DNA of 64,000 bases from Halobacillus dabanensis (GCF_900114165.1 NZ_FOSB01000011.1:62001-126000); one strand, 5' to 3'; counted from the first letter of the stretch, positions 8,644-18,108 are shown. The notes: a model not told the origin generated them from the sequence alone. Numbers and translations: made by a program.

Positions 8644-9078
8644 ATGAGAGTGAAATACACCGATTCAGACGTTGCCTTAATGGCAAGGATGATGAGAGCA
8701 GAAGCAGTAGGGGAAGGGAAACAGGGAATGTTGTATGTCGGAAATGTCATTGTGAACCGTGCTGTTGCGGATTGTCTGGATTTTCAAGATGTAAGGAACA
8801 TTAATGATGTCATTTATCAAGTTCAGGGAGGAAATTACTCTTTTGAAGCTGTTCAGAAAGGAAATGTCTTTTATAACAGAGCGAGGTCTACGGAGAAGAG
8901 ATTAGCAGAAAAAAACTTGAAGTATTGGAGACAGCATCCGGCTAAATACAGCCTCTGGTATTTTAATCCATATGGAGAGTGCCCGTCAACATGGTACGGT
9001 CAGCCTTTTACTGGTCAATATAAACAACACTGCTATTATGAACCGGTGGCTGGAACATGTGCCAGTGTGTATCGCTGA
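8644..9078 (+). CDS. cwlJ: Spore cortex-lytic cell wall hydrolase CwlJ
   Basis: The start is ATG 8644, preceded by GGGGTGAAAAA. The protein has 144 residues, the usual CwlJ length. It matches the SleB/CwlJ catalytic domain (Hydrolase_2) throughout: RMMRAEAVGEGKQGMLYVGN with the catalytic glutamate near residue 20, then YSLWYFNPYGECP and QHCYYEP. CwlJ sits on the spore coat and degrades cortex muramic-lactam peptidoglycan during Ca-dipicolinate-triggered germination. It has no signal peptide, as expected for a protein made in the mother cell. Its usual partner GerQ, needed to place CwlJ on the coat, is not adjacent here. Confidence 0.92.
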   Translation: MRVKYTDSDVALMARMMRAEAVGEGKQGMLYVGNVIVNRAVADCLDFQDVRNINDVIYQVQGGNYSFEAVQKGNVFYNRARSTEKRLAEKNLKYWRQHPAKYSLWYFNPYGECPSTWYGQPFTGQYKQHCYYEPVAGTCASVYR

Positions 9079-9143
9079 GGGTAGTTTGCGGGATTGCTTG
9101 CTTAAAAGAGAACGGATGAGTTAGCAGATAATGGATTATTAAA

Positions 9144-9181
9144 AGAAGGACGATTGCCTGATAAAGGGTTCGTCCTTCCTT
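9144..9181 (+). terminator. Terminator after cwlJ
   Basis: AGAAGGACGA pairs with TCGTCCTTCCT and T-rich sequence follows. Confidence 0.6.
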
Positions 9182-9254
9182 ATTTGAAAAGATGTCAACG
9201 GTTTTCCATCTTCGTATAGGGTAAGCTTTCCGAAAGAATGAGCCGCTGAACTCA

Positions 9255-9986
9255 TTAACCTTTATATTCTCTCATCGCGCTTTTTATGGCTTCTACATAG
9301 GCTTTGAATGCTTCTGTTTCGTTGGCGGTATCGCTTCTGGAGGAAAAGCTGATATCCCCGTTTTTGTAAAATGCTTTTCTCTGCGCCCTTGTAATCTCGA
9401 GCTGGACACCTTTTTCTGTCTTGGTCTTGTTGACGAAATTATCAGGACTATCGCCATCGAGGTGTTCGGGAGCTTCTGTTACGAGGAATCCACTTTCCTC
9501 TAAGTGTTTCCTTACGATTTTTTTCAGCTCTTTATCCCGTCCTCCGAGCAACGTCTCTGGCTTTTCTCCACTTGCCCCATGAATCGCAATGTGATGTTCG
9601 GCATTTGCGACCATTTCCAACGCTTGCGGCTCATCAAATCTTGTGGACGTGATATGTAAATTGCTGAAATTATCCGTTGGTAATCTTCCTTTAAAGGCAT
9701 AGAAGGGATAGGATGTTCCGGCAATCGCTTCAGTAAGTGAAGAAGTGGTTTCTTCAATACCGCCACCGTGGATCGCGCTTACAAGCCAAGACTCATCCCC
9801 TTCTGTATTTTTTACTATCTCCCAGTCTTCCCCTTCATCATAGACTTCTTTTAACTCTTCGAATGAGCAAAAACGGTCTGAGCAGTCGTCTTCCGTTGTA
9901 CTTGTTCCTTCCTCGGCCTCATCATTTAAAAACCATAGAAGTGCCGCTACAGAAACAATCGCAGCTATGATGATTTTTATATACAT
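9255..9986 (-). CDS. Poly-gamma-glutamate hydrolase-like zinc enzyme (DUF867/PghP family), membrane anchored
   Basis: A 243-residue protein with one N-terminal hydrophobic helix (about 3-20), so it is exported and anchored or cleaved. The mature part shows the family's zinc motifs: AIHGGGIE (H73, E78), HHIAIHGASG (H136), and the C-terminal EITRAQRKAF segment near the expected catalytic glutamate. Relatives are the phage gamma-PGA hydrolase PghP and Bacillus YmaC, YjqB and YndL, which cleave poly-gamma-glutamate. A role in trimming a capsule or in taking up PGA is inferred. The gene stands alone, with an AAAGGTGG site before its ATG. Confidence 0.8.
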   Translation of the reverse strand: MYIKIIIAAIVSVAALLWFLNDEAEEGTSTTEDDCSDRFCSFEELKEVYDEGEDWEIVKNTEGDESWLVSAIHGGGIEETTSSLTEAIAGTSYPFYAFKGRLPTDNFSNLHITSTRFDEPQALEMVANAEHHIAIHGASGEKPETLLGGRDKELKKIVRKHLEESGFLVTEAPEHLDGDSPDNFVNKTKTEKGVQLEITRAQRKAFYKNGDISFSSRSDTANETEAFKAYVEAIKSAMREYKG

Positions 9987-10132
9987 GGTCCCGCCACCTT
10001 TCTTATAAAAGTACCATATCCATAATTATTTCAGAAGGCTACTAAAATACTGAAACATTTTATCAGGCTGGCACAGGGTGTATTTTGTGTAAGGCTTGTC
10101 GTTTTAATAATAGTAAAATTCTAGATAAATAG

Positions 10133-10168
10133 AGAAAAAGACCAAATCCTCGCAGGTTGGTCTTTTTT
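10133..10168 (-). terminator. Intrinsic terminator after brnQ
   Basis: AAAAAGACCAA and TTGGTCTTTTT flank an 11-base loop. On the minus strand the stem is followed by T-rich sequence just past the brnQ stop. Confidence 0.8.
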
Positions 10169-10177
10169 CTGTATTCA

Positions 10178-11560
10178 TTAAGAAGATAGGTGTTCGGCAT
10201 TCCTTTGTAAATACGGAGCTTCTGTTTGATTTCCGATCCTCCATAAGTAACCGATGACGGCACCCAGTAGAGCCGGAAGAATCCAGCCAAGCCCGATATC
10301 GTACAGTGGCAAATAGGAATAATAAAATTGGCTGATGTCCTCCAGCCACGGAAGAAGAGCAGTTGGGATCGTTCCTACTAACGCATTGTAGCCATCAATG
10401 GTACTTACGAAAAACGTCAAGATCATAGCGCCGGCATAAACACTGCGTTTATGGTTGAAGAGACTCGAGCTAAGGCCTAATAAGATCAGGACAATAGCTA
10501 GTGGGTACAGGAACATCAATACAGGAACCGCATATTGAATAATGTTCGTAAGCCCAAAGTTCGCCACCATTAATGACATTAAAGATAGAATCAATACGAA
10601 TGATTTGTAGCTGATTTTAGGATAAATAGAATGGAAAAATTCGCTGCAGGCGACAATCAGTCCAATACTCGTTTTTAAACAAGCGAGGACGATAATCAAC
10701 GCCAATAAAATCGAACCGAATGAACCGAAATAATGCTGCGAAACAGCAGCAAAGGTCAGTCCGCCATTTTCAAGTGTTCCGATGGTTGAAACGCTTGATG
10801 CACCCATATACGTGATTAAACCGTAAATAAGCATCATCAGACCCATCGCAAATAACCCTGATTTCCATGTCGTACTGGCGATCGCCTTTTTATCGGTAAT
10901 CCCCAAGTTCTTGATGGCATGGATGACGACAATCCCGAAAGCGAGCGCACCGAGCGCATCCATCGTGTTATATCCTTCTTTAAAACCGGTCATAAACGGC
11001 ATGGTGCTATAATCACCTGTTGGTGCTCCGAAGCCGCCCATTGGTTTAACGATGGCCGTGATGATTAAAATCGATAAGAATAGTAAAAAAGCAGGGGTTA
11101 AGTATTTTCCGACGATATCCATCACTTTAGCCGAGTTCAGTGAAAAATAATAAACAAGGGCAAAAAATAAGAAAGTGAATAGTGCCAGCCACAAACTGCT
11201 TTGATCTGATGGGATAAATGGTTCAAATCCAACGACAAAAGGTACGGTAGCTGTTCTTGGAATCGCGAAGAATGGTCCGATCGTTAAATAAAGAATGAGA
11301 GCGAATAATATTCCGAATAAAGGGTGAACCCGGCTAGCTAAATCCTGTAACCCTTGACTGCCAGACAGACCAATGGCCAAGATCCCCAACAATGGCAGCC
11401 CGATCGCGGTCACTAAAAAGCCAATTAATGCTGGCCAAAAGGAAGTCCCGGCAAGCTGTCCCAGTTGAATCGGAAAGATTAAATTTCCGGCGCCGAAAAA
11501 TAATCCGAAAAGCATTGTCCCGATTCCTGCATAGATAGAGAATGATGTTTTCTGTTTCAT
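10178..11560 (-). CDS. brnQ: Branched-chain amino acid:cation symporter BrnQ (LIVCS family)
   Basis: A 460-residue membrane protein with about twelve helices. The N-terminal signature GIGTMLFGLFFGAGNLIFP is diagnostic of the BrnQ/BraB leucine-isoleucine-valine carriers, and FGIVVIHAIKNLGI and the internal GPFFAIPRTATV are also typical. It imports branched-chain amino acids with Na+ or H+. The ATG at 11560 has GAGAAAGGAC upstream. I found no T-box in the 170 bases before it, so regulation is more likely by CodY or a similar repressor. That is inference. Confidence 0.93.
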   Translation of the reverse strand: MKQKTSFSIYAGIGTMLFGLFFGAGNLIFPIQLGQLAGTSFWPALIGFLVTAIGLPLLGILAIGLSGSQGLQDLASRVHPLFGILFALILYLTIGPFFAIPRTATVPFVVGFEPFIPSDQSSLWLALFTFLFFALVYYFSLNSAKVMDIVGKYLTPAFLLFLSILIITAIVKPMGGFGAPTGDYSTMPFMTGFKEGYNTMDALGALAFGIVVIHAIKNLGITDKKAIASTTWKSGLFAMGLMMLIYGLITYMGASSVSTIGTLENGGLTFAAVSQHYFGSFGSILLALIIVLACLKTSIGLIVACSEFFHSIYPKISYKSFVLILSLMSLMVANFGLTNIIQYAVPVLMFLYPLAIVLILLGLSSSLFNHKRSVYAGAMILTFFVSTIDGYNALVGTIPTALLPWLEDISQFYYSYLPLYDIGLGWILPALLGAVIGYLWRIGNQTEAPYLQRNAEHLSS

Positions 11561-11735
11561 AGATGTGGTCCTTTCTCATTGTATTAGGTGTTCCTTAAAG
11601 GAATAAAGATAATCCTAACAAGAATCTCGGAGAGGAACAATAGACTTTATGAAATTAGTCGAAAATGTTTGATTATTGACGATTGAGAACGATTACATTT
11701 CCTTATAATGGGGGGGATTCCGTTCAGAGCCAATG

Positions 11736-11768
11736 AAAAAGGACTTCCTTTTTCAGGAAGTCCTTGAA
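11736..11768 (-). terminator. Intrinsic terminator of the small zinc-ribbon gene
   Basis: On the minus strand AAGGACTTCC pairs with GGAAGTCCTT, followed by TTTTC. It lies 60 bases past the stop of the gene at 11828. Confidence 0.75.
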
Positions 11769-11827
11769 GAGACGAGACGATACTGTTTGCATTACTTTGG
11801 CATGCGGATCGTTCATCCCGTGTCGTT

Positions 11828-12007
11828 TTATAGATCTTGTGGTGTTAGTATATGATCATTGTTTCCGCATTCCGGACATTGGGTCCAGACGACATAAGCC
11901 ACTTTGTCTTCAAACTCTTTAGGAACGACTTTGATCACTTTGAGGTTGTTATGGAGGCAGCTAGTGCATCTTTCTTTAATCGTCTGACCTACTTCATATT
12001 TTTGCAT
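11828..12007 (-). CDS. Small zinc-ribbon protein
   Basis: The start is taken at the ATG at 12007, which has AGGGGTG 5 bases upstream. An ATG at 12010 is adjacent and an ATG at 12052 lacks a site. The 59-residue product has two cysteine pairs, CTSC near residue 14 and CPEC near residue 44, separated by a strand-rich stretch with YVVWTQ. This is the layout of a treble-clef or zinc-ribbon fold. No family was recognised. It may bind nucleic acid or a protein partner. It is monocistronic, with its own terminator. Confidence 0.65.
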   Translation of the reverse strand: MQKYEVGQTIKERCTSCLHNNLKVIKVVPKEFEDKVAYVVWTQCPECGNNDHILTPQDL

Positions 12008-12172
12008 CATCTCACCCCTGATTGCTTTTTTCAAATGAGTAACGGATCTCAATAGTTTTTCAGTATAACTTTTCTTTCTAGCAGAGTCAAAGATTTAACT
12101 GTTCTCTTTTCATTTCCGCTATAACTTATAGAATAGAAGGGGGGAACCATAGGAAAGTGAGGGGGAAAGAAG

Positions 12173-12319
12173 TTGTACTACATCGTTTCAATTGCTGTGT
12201 TTCTTTATCTTATTTATAAAGTAATTAATATAGACAGAGTGCTTAAAAAACAACAAGCAGACCAGGAGGAGATCAAGTCTCTTTTGAAAATACTTATTAA
12301 ATCTAACAATACCCGATGA
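12173..12319 (+). CDS. Small membrane-anchored coiled peptide (48 aa)
   Basis: A TTG start at 12173 has a GAGGGGGAAAG ribosome site 5-6 bases upstream. The 48-residue product begins with a hydrophobic helix (YYIVSIAVFLYLIYK) and continues with a charged, helix-prone tail rich in K, Q and E. This resembles many short single-pass Bacillus peptides whose functions are unknown. The good ribosome site, membrane helix and clean stop support translation. No homologue is claimed. Confidence 0.55.
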   Translation: MYYIVSIAVFLYLIYKVINIDRVLKKQQADQEEIKSLLKILIKSNNTR

Positions 12320-12535
12320 ATCGATACAAGGGCTTATTTTATTTACCTGACAGACGGTGCAGGAGTTCTTGGAGAAGGATTCCTCATCGGCTGGTGATCC
12401 AGGCCGAATACTTTGAAAAAATTGAAAAAATGGGAAGATGCCGCTGGTTTTATCCTTTATAATAATGGTAATAACACTTTGAAGGGAATGCCATTTGCTC
12501 GAACACTGTGGTTAATGTTGAAAGGGGATACATAA

Positions 12536-14470
12536 TTGAACACAAAATACTTAGATTTATTAGCGCAAAAGTATGATAGTGAAGAAAAAGTGGTCACCGA
12601 AATTATTAATCTTAAAGCAATCCTCAATCTTCCGAAAGGGACAGAGCATTTTGTCAGTGATTTGCACGGAGAATATCAAGCTTTTCAACATGTATTGAGA
12701 AACGGATCTGGAAGAGTGAAAGAGAAAATCAGGGATCTATTCGAAGGTGTGCTGCCAGAGGAAGAATTGAATGAATTTGCGACACTGGTTTATTATCCGG
12801 AAGAAAAAATAAAGTTAATCAAAAACCGTTTTGATAATAAAGAAGAATTGAACGAATGGTACACCTTGACGATCGACCGGATGATCAAGCTCGTATCCTA
12901 TGCCTCATCCAAGTATACGCGTTCCAAGTTACGCAAAGCATTGCCTGCCCAGTTCGTTTACATTACCGAAGAACTGCTTTACAAAACCGAAGATATTACA
13001 AATAAAGAATCCTATTATAAGAAAATTGTCCAGCAGATCATTTCCCTTGGACAAGCAGATAAGCTCATTATTGGCCTGGCGTACGCTACGCAAAAATTAG
13101 TGGTGGACCACCTCCATGTGGTCGGAGATATTTATGATCGGGGCCCTGAGCCTGATAAAATCATGGAAACACTCATCCATTATCCATCTGTCGATATTCA
13201 GTGGGGGAATCATGATGTTCTGTGGATAGGGGCGTTTGCCGGGTCGAAGGTATGTCTTGCGAATATTCTGCGTATCTGTGCCAGGTACAATAATTTAGAG
13301 ATTATTGAAGACGTGTATGGAATTAATCTGCGACCACTACTCAACCTCGCTGAGAAATACTATGAAGACAATCCAGCATTCCGACCGAAAATACAGGCCG
13401 ATGAAAATCCATCGAACCCGGAAGAACTGGAACAAATCACAAAAATGCATCAAGCGATCGCCATGATTCAGTTCAAGCTGGAGAGCTCGATTATTAAGAG
13501 ACGTCCGTACTTTAACATGACAGATCGGCTTTTACTTGAAAAGATGGACATGGAGAACGAGGAACTGACGATTCATGGAAAAACGTATCCTCTGGAAAAC
13601 ACGTGTTTTCGAACGGTGGACAAGGAGCACCCGAATCAGCTCCTGGAGGAAGAAGAGCAAGTGATCGACAAACTGTTATTTTCTATCCAGCATTCAGAAA
13701 AACTGGCTAGACACATGAAATTCCTTATGAAAAAAGGCAGTCTTTACTTAAAATATAATGGCAACCTATTGATCCATGGATGTATTCCTATCGATGAAGA
13801 AGGAAACATGGAAACAATGACGATTGAAAATAAAGAGTATGCTGGCCGTGAGTTACTGGACATCTTTGAACATTATTTACGTCATTCGTTCGCACATCCA
13901 GAGGAAACCGATGATCTTGCGACAGATATGGTTTGGTATTTATGGACAGGAGAATATTCCTCTCTTTTCGGAAAAAGAGAAATGACCACTTTTGAAAGAT
14001 ATTTCATCAAAGATAAAGCAACACACAAAGAGCGAAAGAATCCTTATTTTTACCTGCGTGAAAAGGAGGATATATGCCGTAAAATCCTTGAGGAATTCGA
14101 TATGAATCCTGACCAGGGTCACATCATCAATGGTCATACTCCGGTCAAAGAAATTGAAGGGGAAAACCCGATCAAGGCAAATGGGAAGATGGTCGTCATT
14201 GATGGAGGTTTTTCTAAAGCGTATCAAAGGACAACAGGAATCGCAGGTTACACGTTATTATACAACTCCTACGGCATGCAGCTTGTCGCTCATAAACACT
14301 TCAACTCCAAAGAAGAAGTGCTAAGGGATGGAACCGACGTTTTATCAGTCAAAAGGTTGGTGGATAAAGAGCTTGAGCGCAAAAAGGTTTTGGAAACGAA
14401 TGTTGGGGAAGAGCTCTTACAGGAGATTTATATATTGAACAGTTTGATGGAATATCGTTATATGAATTGA
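12536..14470 (+). CDS. fbp: Fructose-1,6-bisphosphatase class III
   Basis: A 644-residue cytoplasmic enzyme starting at a TTG with AAAGGGG about 8 bases upstream. It has the calcineurin-type metallophosphatase motifs: SDLHGE (D42, H44), [11 protein letters not shown] near 198, GNHD near 225 and NGHTPVKE near 532. Length and motif spacing match the Firmicutes class III enzyme (B. subtilis Fbp, about 670 residues). It hydrolyses fructose-1,6-bisphosphate to fructose-6-phosphate in gluconeogenesis. This fits the malate-use genes nearby, because growth on malate requires gluconeogenesis. It appears to be monocistronic. Confidence 0.95.
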   Translation: MNTKYLDLLAQKYDSEEKVVTEIINLKAILNLPKGTEHFVSDLHGEYQAFQHVLRNGSGRVKEKIRDLFEGVLPEEELNEFATLVYYPEEKIKLIKNRFDNKEELNEWYTLTIDRMIKLVSYASSKYTRSKLRKALPAQFVYITEELLYKTEDITNKESYYKKIVQQIISLGQADKLIIGLAYATQKLVVDHLHVVGDIYDRGPEPDKIMETLIHYPSVDIQWGNHDVLWIGAFAGSKVCLANILRICARYNNLEIIEDVYGINLRPLLNLAEKYYEDNPAFRPKIQADENPSNPEELEQITKMHQAIAMIQFKLESSIIKRRPYFNMTDRLLLEKMDMENEELTIHGKTYPLENTCFRTVDKEHPNQLLEEEEQVIDKLLFSIQHSEKLARHMKFLMKKGSLYLKYNGNLLIHGCIPIDEEGNMETMTIENKEYAGRELLDIFEHYLRHSFAHPEETDDLATDMVWYLWTGEYSSLFGKREMTTFERYFIKDKATHKERKNPYFYLREKEDICRKILEEFDMNPDQGHIINGHTPVKEIEGENPIKANGKMVVIDGGFSKAYQRTTGIAGYTLLYNSYGMQLVAHKHFNSKEEVLRDGTDVLSVKRLVDKELERKKVLETNVGEELLQEIYILNSLMEYRYMN

Positions 14471-14560
14471 CTTGTGCTCTATACCCCCACGCATACTTTT
14501 ACGGCCCTGAACCCGACTGATTATTGGGGATTATAAAACCAAAACCCGGGAGGAACAGTT

Positions 14561-14992
14561 ATGAATAATGATGTTATTCGCCGCGAGATTTTTATCCATT
14601 CGTCTATAAAAAATGTATGGGAAGCAATCAGCCGACCAGCCTGGTGGGTCGGAGATGCGCCTGGCCCCGACAACGTAGAGGTTACCGGATCCCGTATCGT
14701 GGCAGATACGAAGTACGGAAAGTTTCCTGTCCTCATCGAACGAGAAGAACCGCCAAACTATCTTGTATGCCGGTGGTCAAGTTCTTTTCCAGGGGAAGAA
14801 CCTGAAAAAGGGAATTCTACCCTGGTAGAATTTAACCTGGAGGAAGTGGACGGGGGCACCTGGGTGCGTGTCATCGAAAGTGGATTTGCAAGCCTCCCCG
14901 TCTCGGGCGAAAAGCAAAGGAAATACCGGCAAGGAAATGCAGAGGGCTGGGAAAGTCAATTGAATGTATTACGAGAGAAAACAACAGAATAA
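14561..14992 (+). CDS. SRPBCC/AHSA1-domain protein
   Basis: A 143-residue soluble protein beginning IRREIFIHSSIKNVWEAISRP. This is the first strand and helix of the START-like (Bet v1/AHSA1) fold, followed by RWWVGD-type, GTWVRVIESGF and C-terminal amphipathic helix features. Proteins of this type bind hydrophobic ligands or act as Hsp90-activator-like domains. No specific role can be given. A GGGAGGAACAG site precedes the ATG. Confidence 0.75.
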   Translation: MNNDVIRREIFIHSSIKNVWEAISRPAWWVGDAPGPDNVEVTGSRIVADTKYGKFPVLIEREEPPNYLVCRWSSSFPGEEPEKGNSTLVEFNLEEVDGGTWVRVIESGFASLPVSGEKQRKYRQGNAEGWESQLNVLREKTTE

Positions 14993-15036
14993 GTTTGATT
15001 ACTCCGTTTCCACTGTAATAGCTATCTCTACATCTC

Positions 15037-15075
15037 TACCCCCATCTTTCCTTTAATAAAGGAAAGTGGGGGTTA
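15037..15075. terminator. Strong hairpin, probable terminator after SRPBCC gene
   Basis: ACCCCC and CTTTCCTTTA are mirrored by TAAAGGAAAG and TGGGGGT, giving a long stable stem. The following T-run is weak (TTAAATATT). Confidence 0.55.
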
Positions 15076-15191
15076 AATATTGGGCCCAATTGGACGTAGT
15101 TGTAGAAGACTGAAAATTTCGAGATAATCAGAGTGATAGAATGGCAGGATTATTTTTCCTGTGTTTATTCAAAGGAACGGGAGGTAGGAAG

Positions 15192-15569
15192 ATGCAAAAG
15201 ATCGAAGAAGTATTAGATGAGTATTTTGATAAATGGAATCAAGGGTTCACTACCAAAAGTGCAGATGGAATCCGAAGTTTTATGTCCCGGGAGTTTGTTG
15301 GGTATTGGTCCCATTCAGGCATCGTTGAACCAGATCCTTATTATTATGATTATGACCTTGAAGCTGTATTGAAGCAAATGGACCATGCAGAAAAATCGTT
15401 CGAAGCGGTTTCTATCAACCCGAGAAAAGAAGGCGAAGAATTTTTAGTCTTAGGAAAAGAGACAAATCACATTAATGGAAAGCCATTCACCGCCCAGTGT
15501 ATGTTTGTTTGGAGATATGAAGGAGATGGGTGGAAACTGTTGAAAGAGTACATAGAATTAGAAAAGTAA
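15192..15569 (+). CDS. SnoaL/NTF2-like (DUF4440-type) protein
   Basis: The start is ATG 15192, with GGGAGGTAGG 4-8 bases upstream. An in-frame ATG at 15141 would add 17 residues including the hydrophobic LFFLCLF stretch, but has no ribosome site. The 125-residue product opens with the helix IEEVLDEYFDKWNQGFTTKSADGI and ends with FVWRYEGDGWKLLKEYIE, the typical NTF2/SnoaL cone fold. The pocket in such proteins binds small molecules. Function is unassigned. Confidence 0.65.
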   Translation: MQKIEEVLDEYFDKWNQGFTTKSADGIRSFMSREFVGYWSHSGIVEPDPYYYDYDLEAVLKQMDHAEKSFEAVSINPRKEGEEFLVLGKETNHINGKPFTAQCMFVWRYEGDGWKLLKEYIELEK

Positions 15570-15756
15570 GTTCAACATGCTAGACGCTGAATCAGGAAGT
15601 GTCTGGCTGCTGAACGATAGGAAGCTTGGATTCATATTTCTTCCGCTTTTCCAATTCCAAAAATGAAGGCCGTTCAAATTCCGGAAACAATGTTTCTTTG
15701 GAGGTTCACAGTTAGCTATGATCCTGGCGATCTTCCCACCATAGGAGGAGTTATCA

Positions 15757-16134
15757 TTGGGAATAAACGTTGGAGATGTGATTATTTTTGAACGAACATT
15801 CACTAAAAAGGATGTGGAAATATTTACAGAGGTTTCCTGGGATGAGGGAGAACATCATATGATACCGGATGAAGAAGGAAGACTTGTCATCCAGGGGCTG
15901 CTGACGGCTACGCTCCCTACCAAAATTGGCGGAGAAAATAACGTGCTTGCTAGAACCATGGACTTTGAATTTTTAAGACCCGTTTTCACGGAAGATACAA
16001 TAAAATGTGAAGTTACAATTGAAAAGCTGGATCAGCAGGAAAATCAGCGAACATCCATTATGGCCACATTCCTATGCACGAATCAAAGGGAAAAAGAAGT
16101 GTTGAGAGGCAGTTTTGCAGGGGTCATAGTATAG
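15757..16134 (+). CDS. MaoC-like hot-dog protein
   Basis: A TTG start at 15757 follows TAGGAGGAG by 7-8 bases. The 125 residues show a MaoC/FAS1-dehydratase-like hot-dog pattern: VGDVIIFERTFTKKDVEIFT at the N-terminus, the central helix region VIQGLLTATLPTKIGG, and FEFLRPVFTEDTIKCEVTI strands. MaoC proteins hydrate enoyl thioesters, but the usual D-x4-H catalytic pair is altered here: DWNPIH is replaced by a WDEGEHH-like stretch. Activity is therefore uncertain. It sits 24 bases before the nitronate monooxygenase gene and is probably co-transcribed with it. Confidence 0.7.
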   Translation: MGINVGDVIIFERTFTKKDVEIFTEVSWDEGEHHMIPDEEGRLVIQGLLTATLPTKIGGENNVLARTMDFEFLRPVFTEDTIKCEVTIEKLDQQENQRTSIMATFLCTNQREKEVLRGSFAGVIV

Positions 16135-16158
16135 TCTATTACGAAAGGAGCAGGACAC

Positions 16159-17220
16159 ATGTGGAATCATAGCCGATTACTAGAGCTGCTGAATATCAGT
16201 CATCCTATCATACAAGCTGGAATGGCTGGTGGGGTTACCACTCCAGCACTCGTTGCTGCTGTTTCTAATGCAGGAGGACTTGGTACTTTAGGGGCTGGAT
16301 ATATGGAACCTGAGGTGATAAGAGAGAACCTTCAAGAAATCAAGAACTCGACCCGAAAGCCTTTTGGTGTGAATGTATTCATCCCTGAATTTCCTAACGC
16401 GACCGAAGAAGAAATAAGCAGGGTGAACCAATTACTGCAACCTTTTCGAAATGAACTCGGAATAAAGGATGTAACGAAACCGCAGATAGACGAATCACTT
16501 TTCGAAAAGCAGATTATGGTGATTAAAGAACAACAAGTTCCTGTATGCAGTTTCACTTTCGGCATTCCGGACAAAGATGTCGTCCAAGACCTTAAAAAGG
16601 AAGGAATCGTTCTAATTGGAACCGCTACAACAGTGGAGGAAGCAATTCTCAATGAACAATATGGAATGGATGCCGTTGTCGCACAGGGAAGCGAAGCTGG
16701 AGGCCATCGCGGGACATTTTTAAACCCATACAGTGAATCTACGATCGGTACTATGTCACTTATCCCCCAAGTCACAGATCAAGTAAATATTCCAGTGATC
16801 GCTGCGGGTGGAATTATGGACGGGAGAGGGGTACGGGCTTCCATGGTGCTTGGTGCAGAAGGGGCACAGCTGGGTACAGCGTTTGTTACTTGTGAAGAAA
16901 GTGGAGCCAAACCTCAACATAAAGCAGCCATTTTACATACGAAAGAGACAGAAACGGTGCTGACTCCTTCCTTCAGCGGTAAACCAGCCAGAGGGATTCG
17001 TAACACCTTCATGGAAAAAATGGAAGGCCATGAGAGCGAACTATTAGACTATCCCTTGCAAAACTCTCTGACTAAGGGGATTCGAAAGGAAGCGGCAATC
17101 CAAGACCGACCTGAATTTATGTCCCTCTGGTCTGGACAGAGCCCGCGGTTAAGTCGAACTGGATCCGCCACCGAAATTTTCCAATCCATCGTTTCACAGG
17201 CCGAGAGAATCAATAGCTAA
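16159..17220 (+). CDS. Nitronate monooxygenase / 2-nitropropane dioxygenase family flavoprotein
   Basis: A 353-residue FMN TIM-barrel enzyme. Visible motifs are the N-terminal HPIIQAGMAGGVTTPALVAAVSNAGGLG, the catalytic-histidine loop QGSEAGGHRG near residue 180, the phosphate-binding AAGGIMDGRG near 215, and LGAEGAQLGTAF. Members oxidise alkyl nitronates such as propionate 3-nitronate, and a related branch is FabK enoyl-ACP reductase. The histidine in EAGGHRG and the length favour nitronate monooxygenase. GAAAGGAG precedes the ATG. Confidence 0.88.
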   Translation: MWNHSRLLELLNISHPIIQAGMAGGVTTPALVAAVSNAGGLGTLGAGYMEPEVIRENLQEIKNSTRKPFGVNVFIPEFPNATEEEISRVNQLLQPFRNELGIKDVTKPQIDESLFEKQIMVIKEQQVPVCSFTFGIPDKDVVQDLKKEGIVLIGTATTVEEAILNEQYGMDAVVAQGSEAGGHRGTFLNPYSESTIGTMSLIPQVTDQVNIPVIAAGGIMDGRGVRASMVLGAEGAQLGTAFVTCEESGAKPQHKAAILHTKETETVLTPSFSGKPARGIRNTFMEKMEGHESELLDYPLQNSLTKGIRKEAAIQDRPEFMSLWSGQSPRLSRTGSATEIFQSIVSQAERINS

Positions 17221-17426
17221 GATAAGGTGATCAACGTAAGGAGAGGGCATACTTAATAAAATACTTCAACGGAAACAAATCCAGAAGGTTTGTCTTATGA
17301 TTATTGTCACTCTAGCGTTTGATACTTCATTACTATTTTCAGACTGATAGGAAAGAGGTTCGAGCGGAATGGTTGAGCACGATAAGGTGGAAAGCTAGAA
17401 TAATAGTTAAGAAGGGAGACGATTAC

Positions 17427-17885
17427 ATGAACGAAGAACAGATTTTTCAACAGATCAACCTGGTACGAAAAGCGACCTTGAAACAAATGGATAATCTTAC
17501 AGAAGGACAGGCGGATAAACAGCCGGACGGTTTTAAAAACACCATCAGGTGGAACCTCGGCCATATTTACGTGGTACAAAATTCATTGATTGCAAAGTTC
17601 GGCGGTAAACCAGTCGAAACGCCGTCCCGTTACCTCGAATTGTTCGCACCAGGAACAAAACCGGCTGATTGGCAGGGAGACGTCCCATCCCTTTCCGAGT
17701 TGAAGAAGGAGCTTGAGGAACAACCACTCAGATTGAAAGAAGCGCTCTCCGGCCAGCTGGATGATGAAGCAGCCGAAGCCTTCTTATCGTTGCCGACAGT
17801 AGGAGAGATTCTTACTTTCACGTTGTACCATGAAGGGGTACATACGGGGATGATTAAAGCATTGAAAGCAAATACAGCAGAGTAA
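17427..17885 (+). CDS. DinB-family four-helix protein
   Basis: The start is ATG 17427 (GAAGGGAG upstream). The 36 codons before it have no ribosome site. The 152-residue product has the DinB/YfiT features: a helix with LVRKATLKQMDNLTEGQADKQP, the metal histidine in RWNLGHIYVVQN, and the closing HEGVHTGMIKAL pair. DinB-like proteins are predicted metal-dependent, thiol-linked transferases. B. subtilis DinB is DNA-damage inducible, but most paralogues have no assigned role. A terminator follows directly. Confidence 0.8.
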   Translation: MNEEQIFQQINLVRKATLKQMDNLTEGQADKQPDGFKNTIRWNLGHIYVVQNSLIAKFGGKPVETPSRYLELFAPGTKPADWQGDVPSLSELKKELEEQPLRLKEALSGQLDDEAAEAFLSLPTVGEILTFTLYHEGVHTGMIKALKANTAE

Positions 17886-17890
17886 AACGG

Positions 17891-17925
17891 AAAAGCCGAC
17901 TACACGTGTCAGTCGGCTTTTTTTG
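17891..17925 (+). terminator. Intrinsic terminator after DinB gene
   Basis: AAAAGCCGACT and AGTCGGCTTTT are perfectly complementary around a 9-base loop, followed by T. Confidence 0.88.
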
Positions 17926-18004
17926 ATGCCTGAATAAAGAAACAGCTACCTCGCTTTTTAGTAGAGCGAAGTGAGATGCCGACACCGCTTGATATATGTG
18001 AAAG

Positions 18005-18030
18005 GTGTAATTTTGTGTCTATCCGGGAAA
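18005..18030 (+). promoter_or_regulatory. Candidate sigma-B promoter
   Basis: GTGTAA, 14 bases, then GGGAAA: one mismatch from the general stress sigma-B pattern GTTTAA-N12-14-GGGWAW. It lies 79 bases before a general-stress-type gene. Confidence 0.5.
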
Positions 18031-18108
18031 AGGAAGAATAAGAAACGATTTACTCCTTGAGAAAAAATGTGAGAAGAAATTGGAGAATCAAGAAGGAGGG
18101 GAACATAA

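Noticed and set aside
9987-10177. Further small gene between the PGA-hydrolase-like gene and brnQ
   Set aside because: Only the brnQ terminator is seen there. The open frames lack start signals.
11671-11712. Plus-strand promoter (TTGACG, TATAAT) with Fur-box-like TGAGAACGATTACAT
   Set aside because: The spacing between hexamers is 22 bases and no plus-strand gene follows before a minus-strand gene. The Fur match is partial.
12320-12535. Possible structured RNA upstream of fructose bisphosphatase
   Set aside because: I could find short complementary pieces but no convincing stem, promoter spacing or known riboswitch core.
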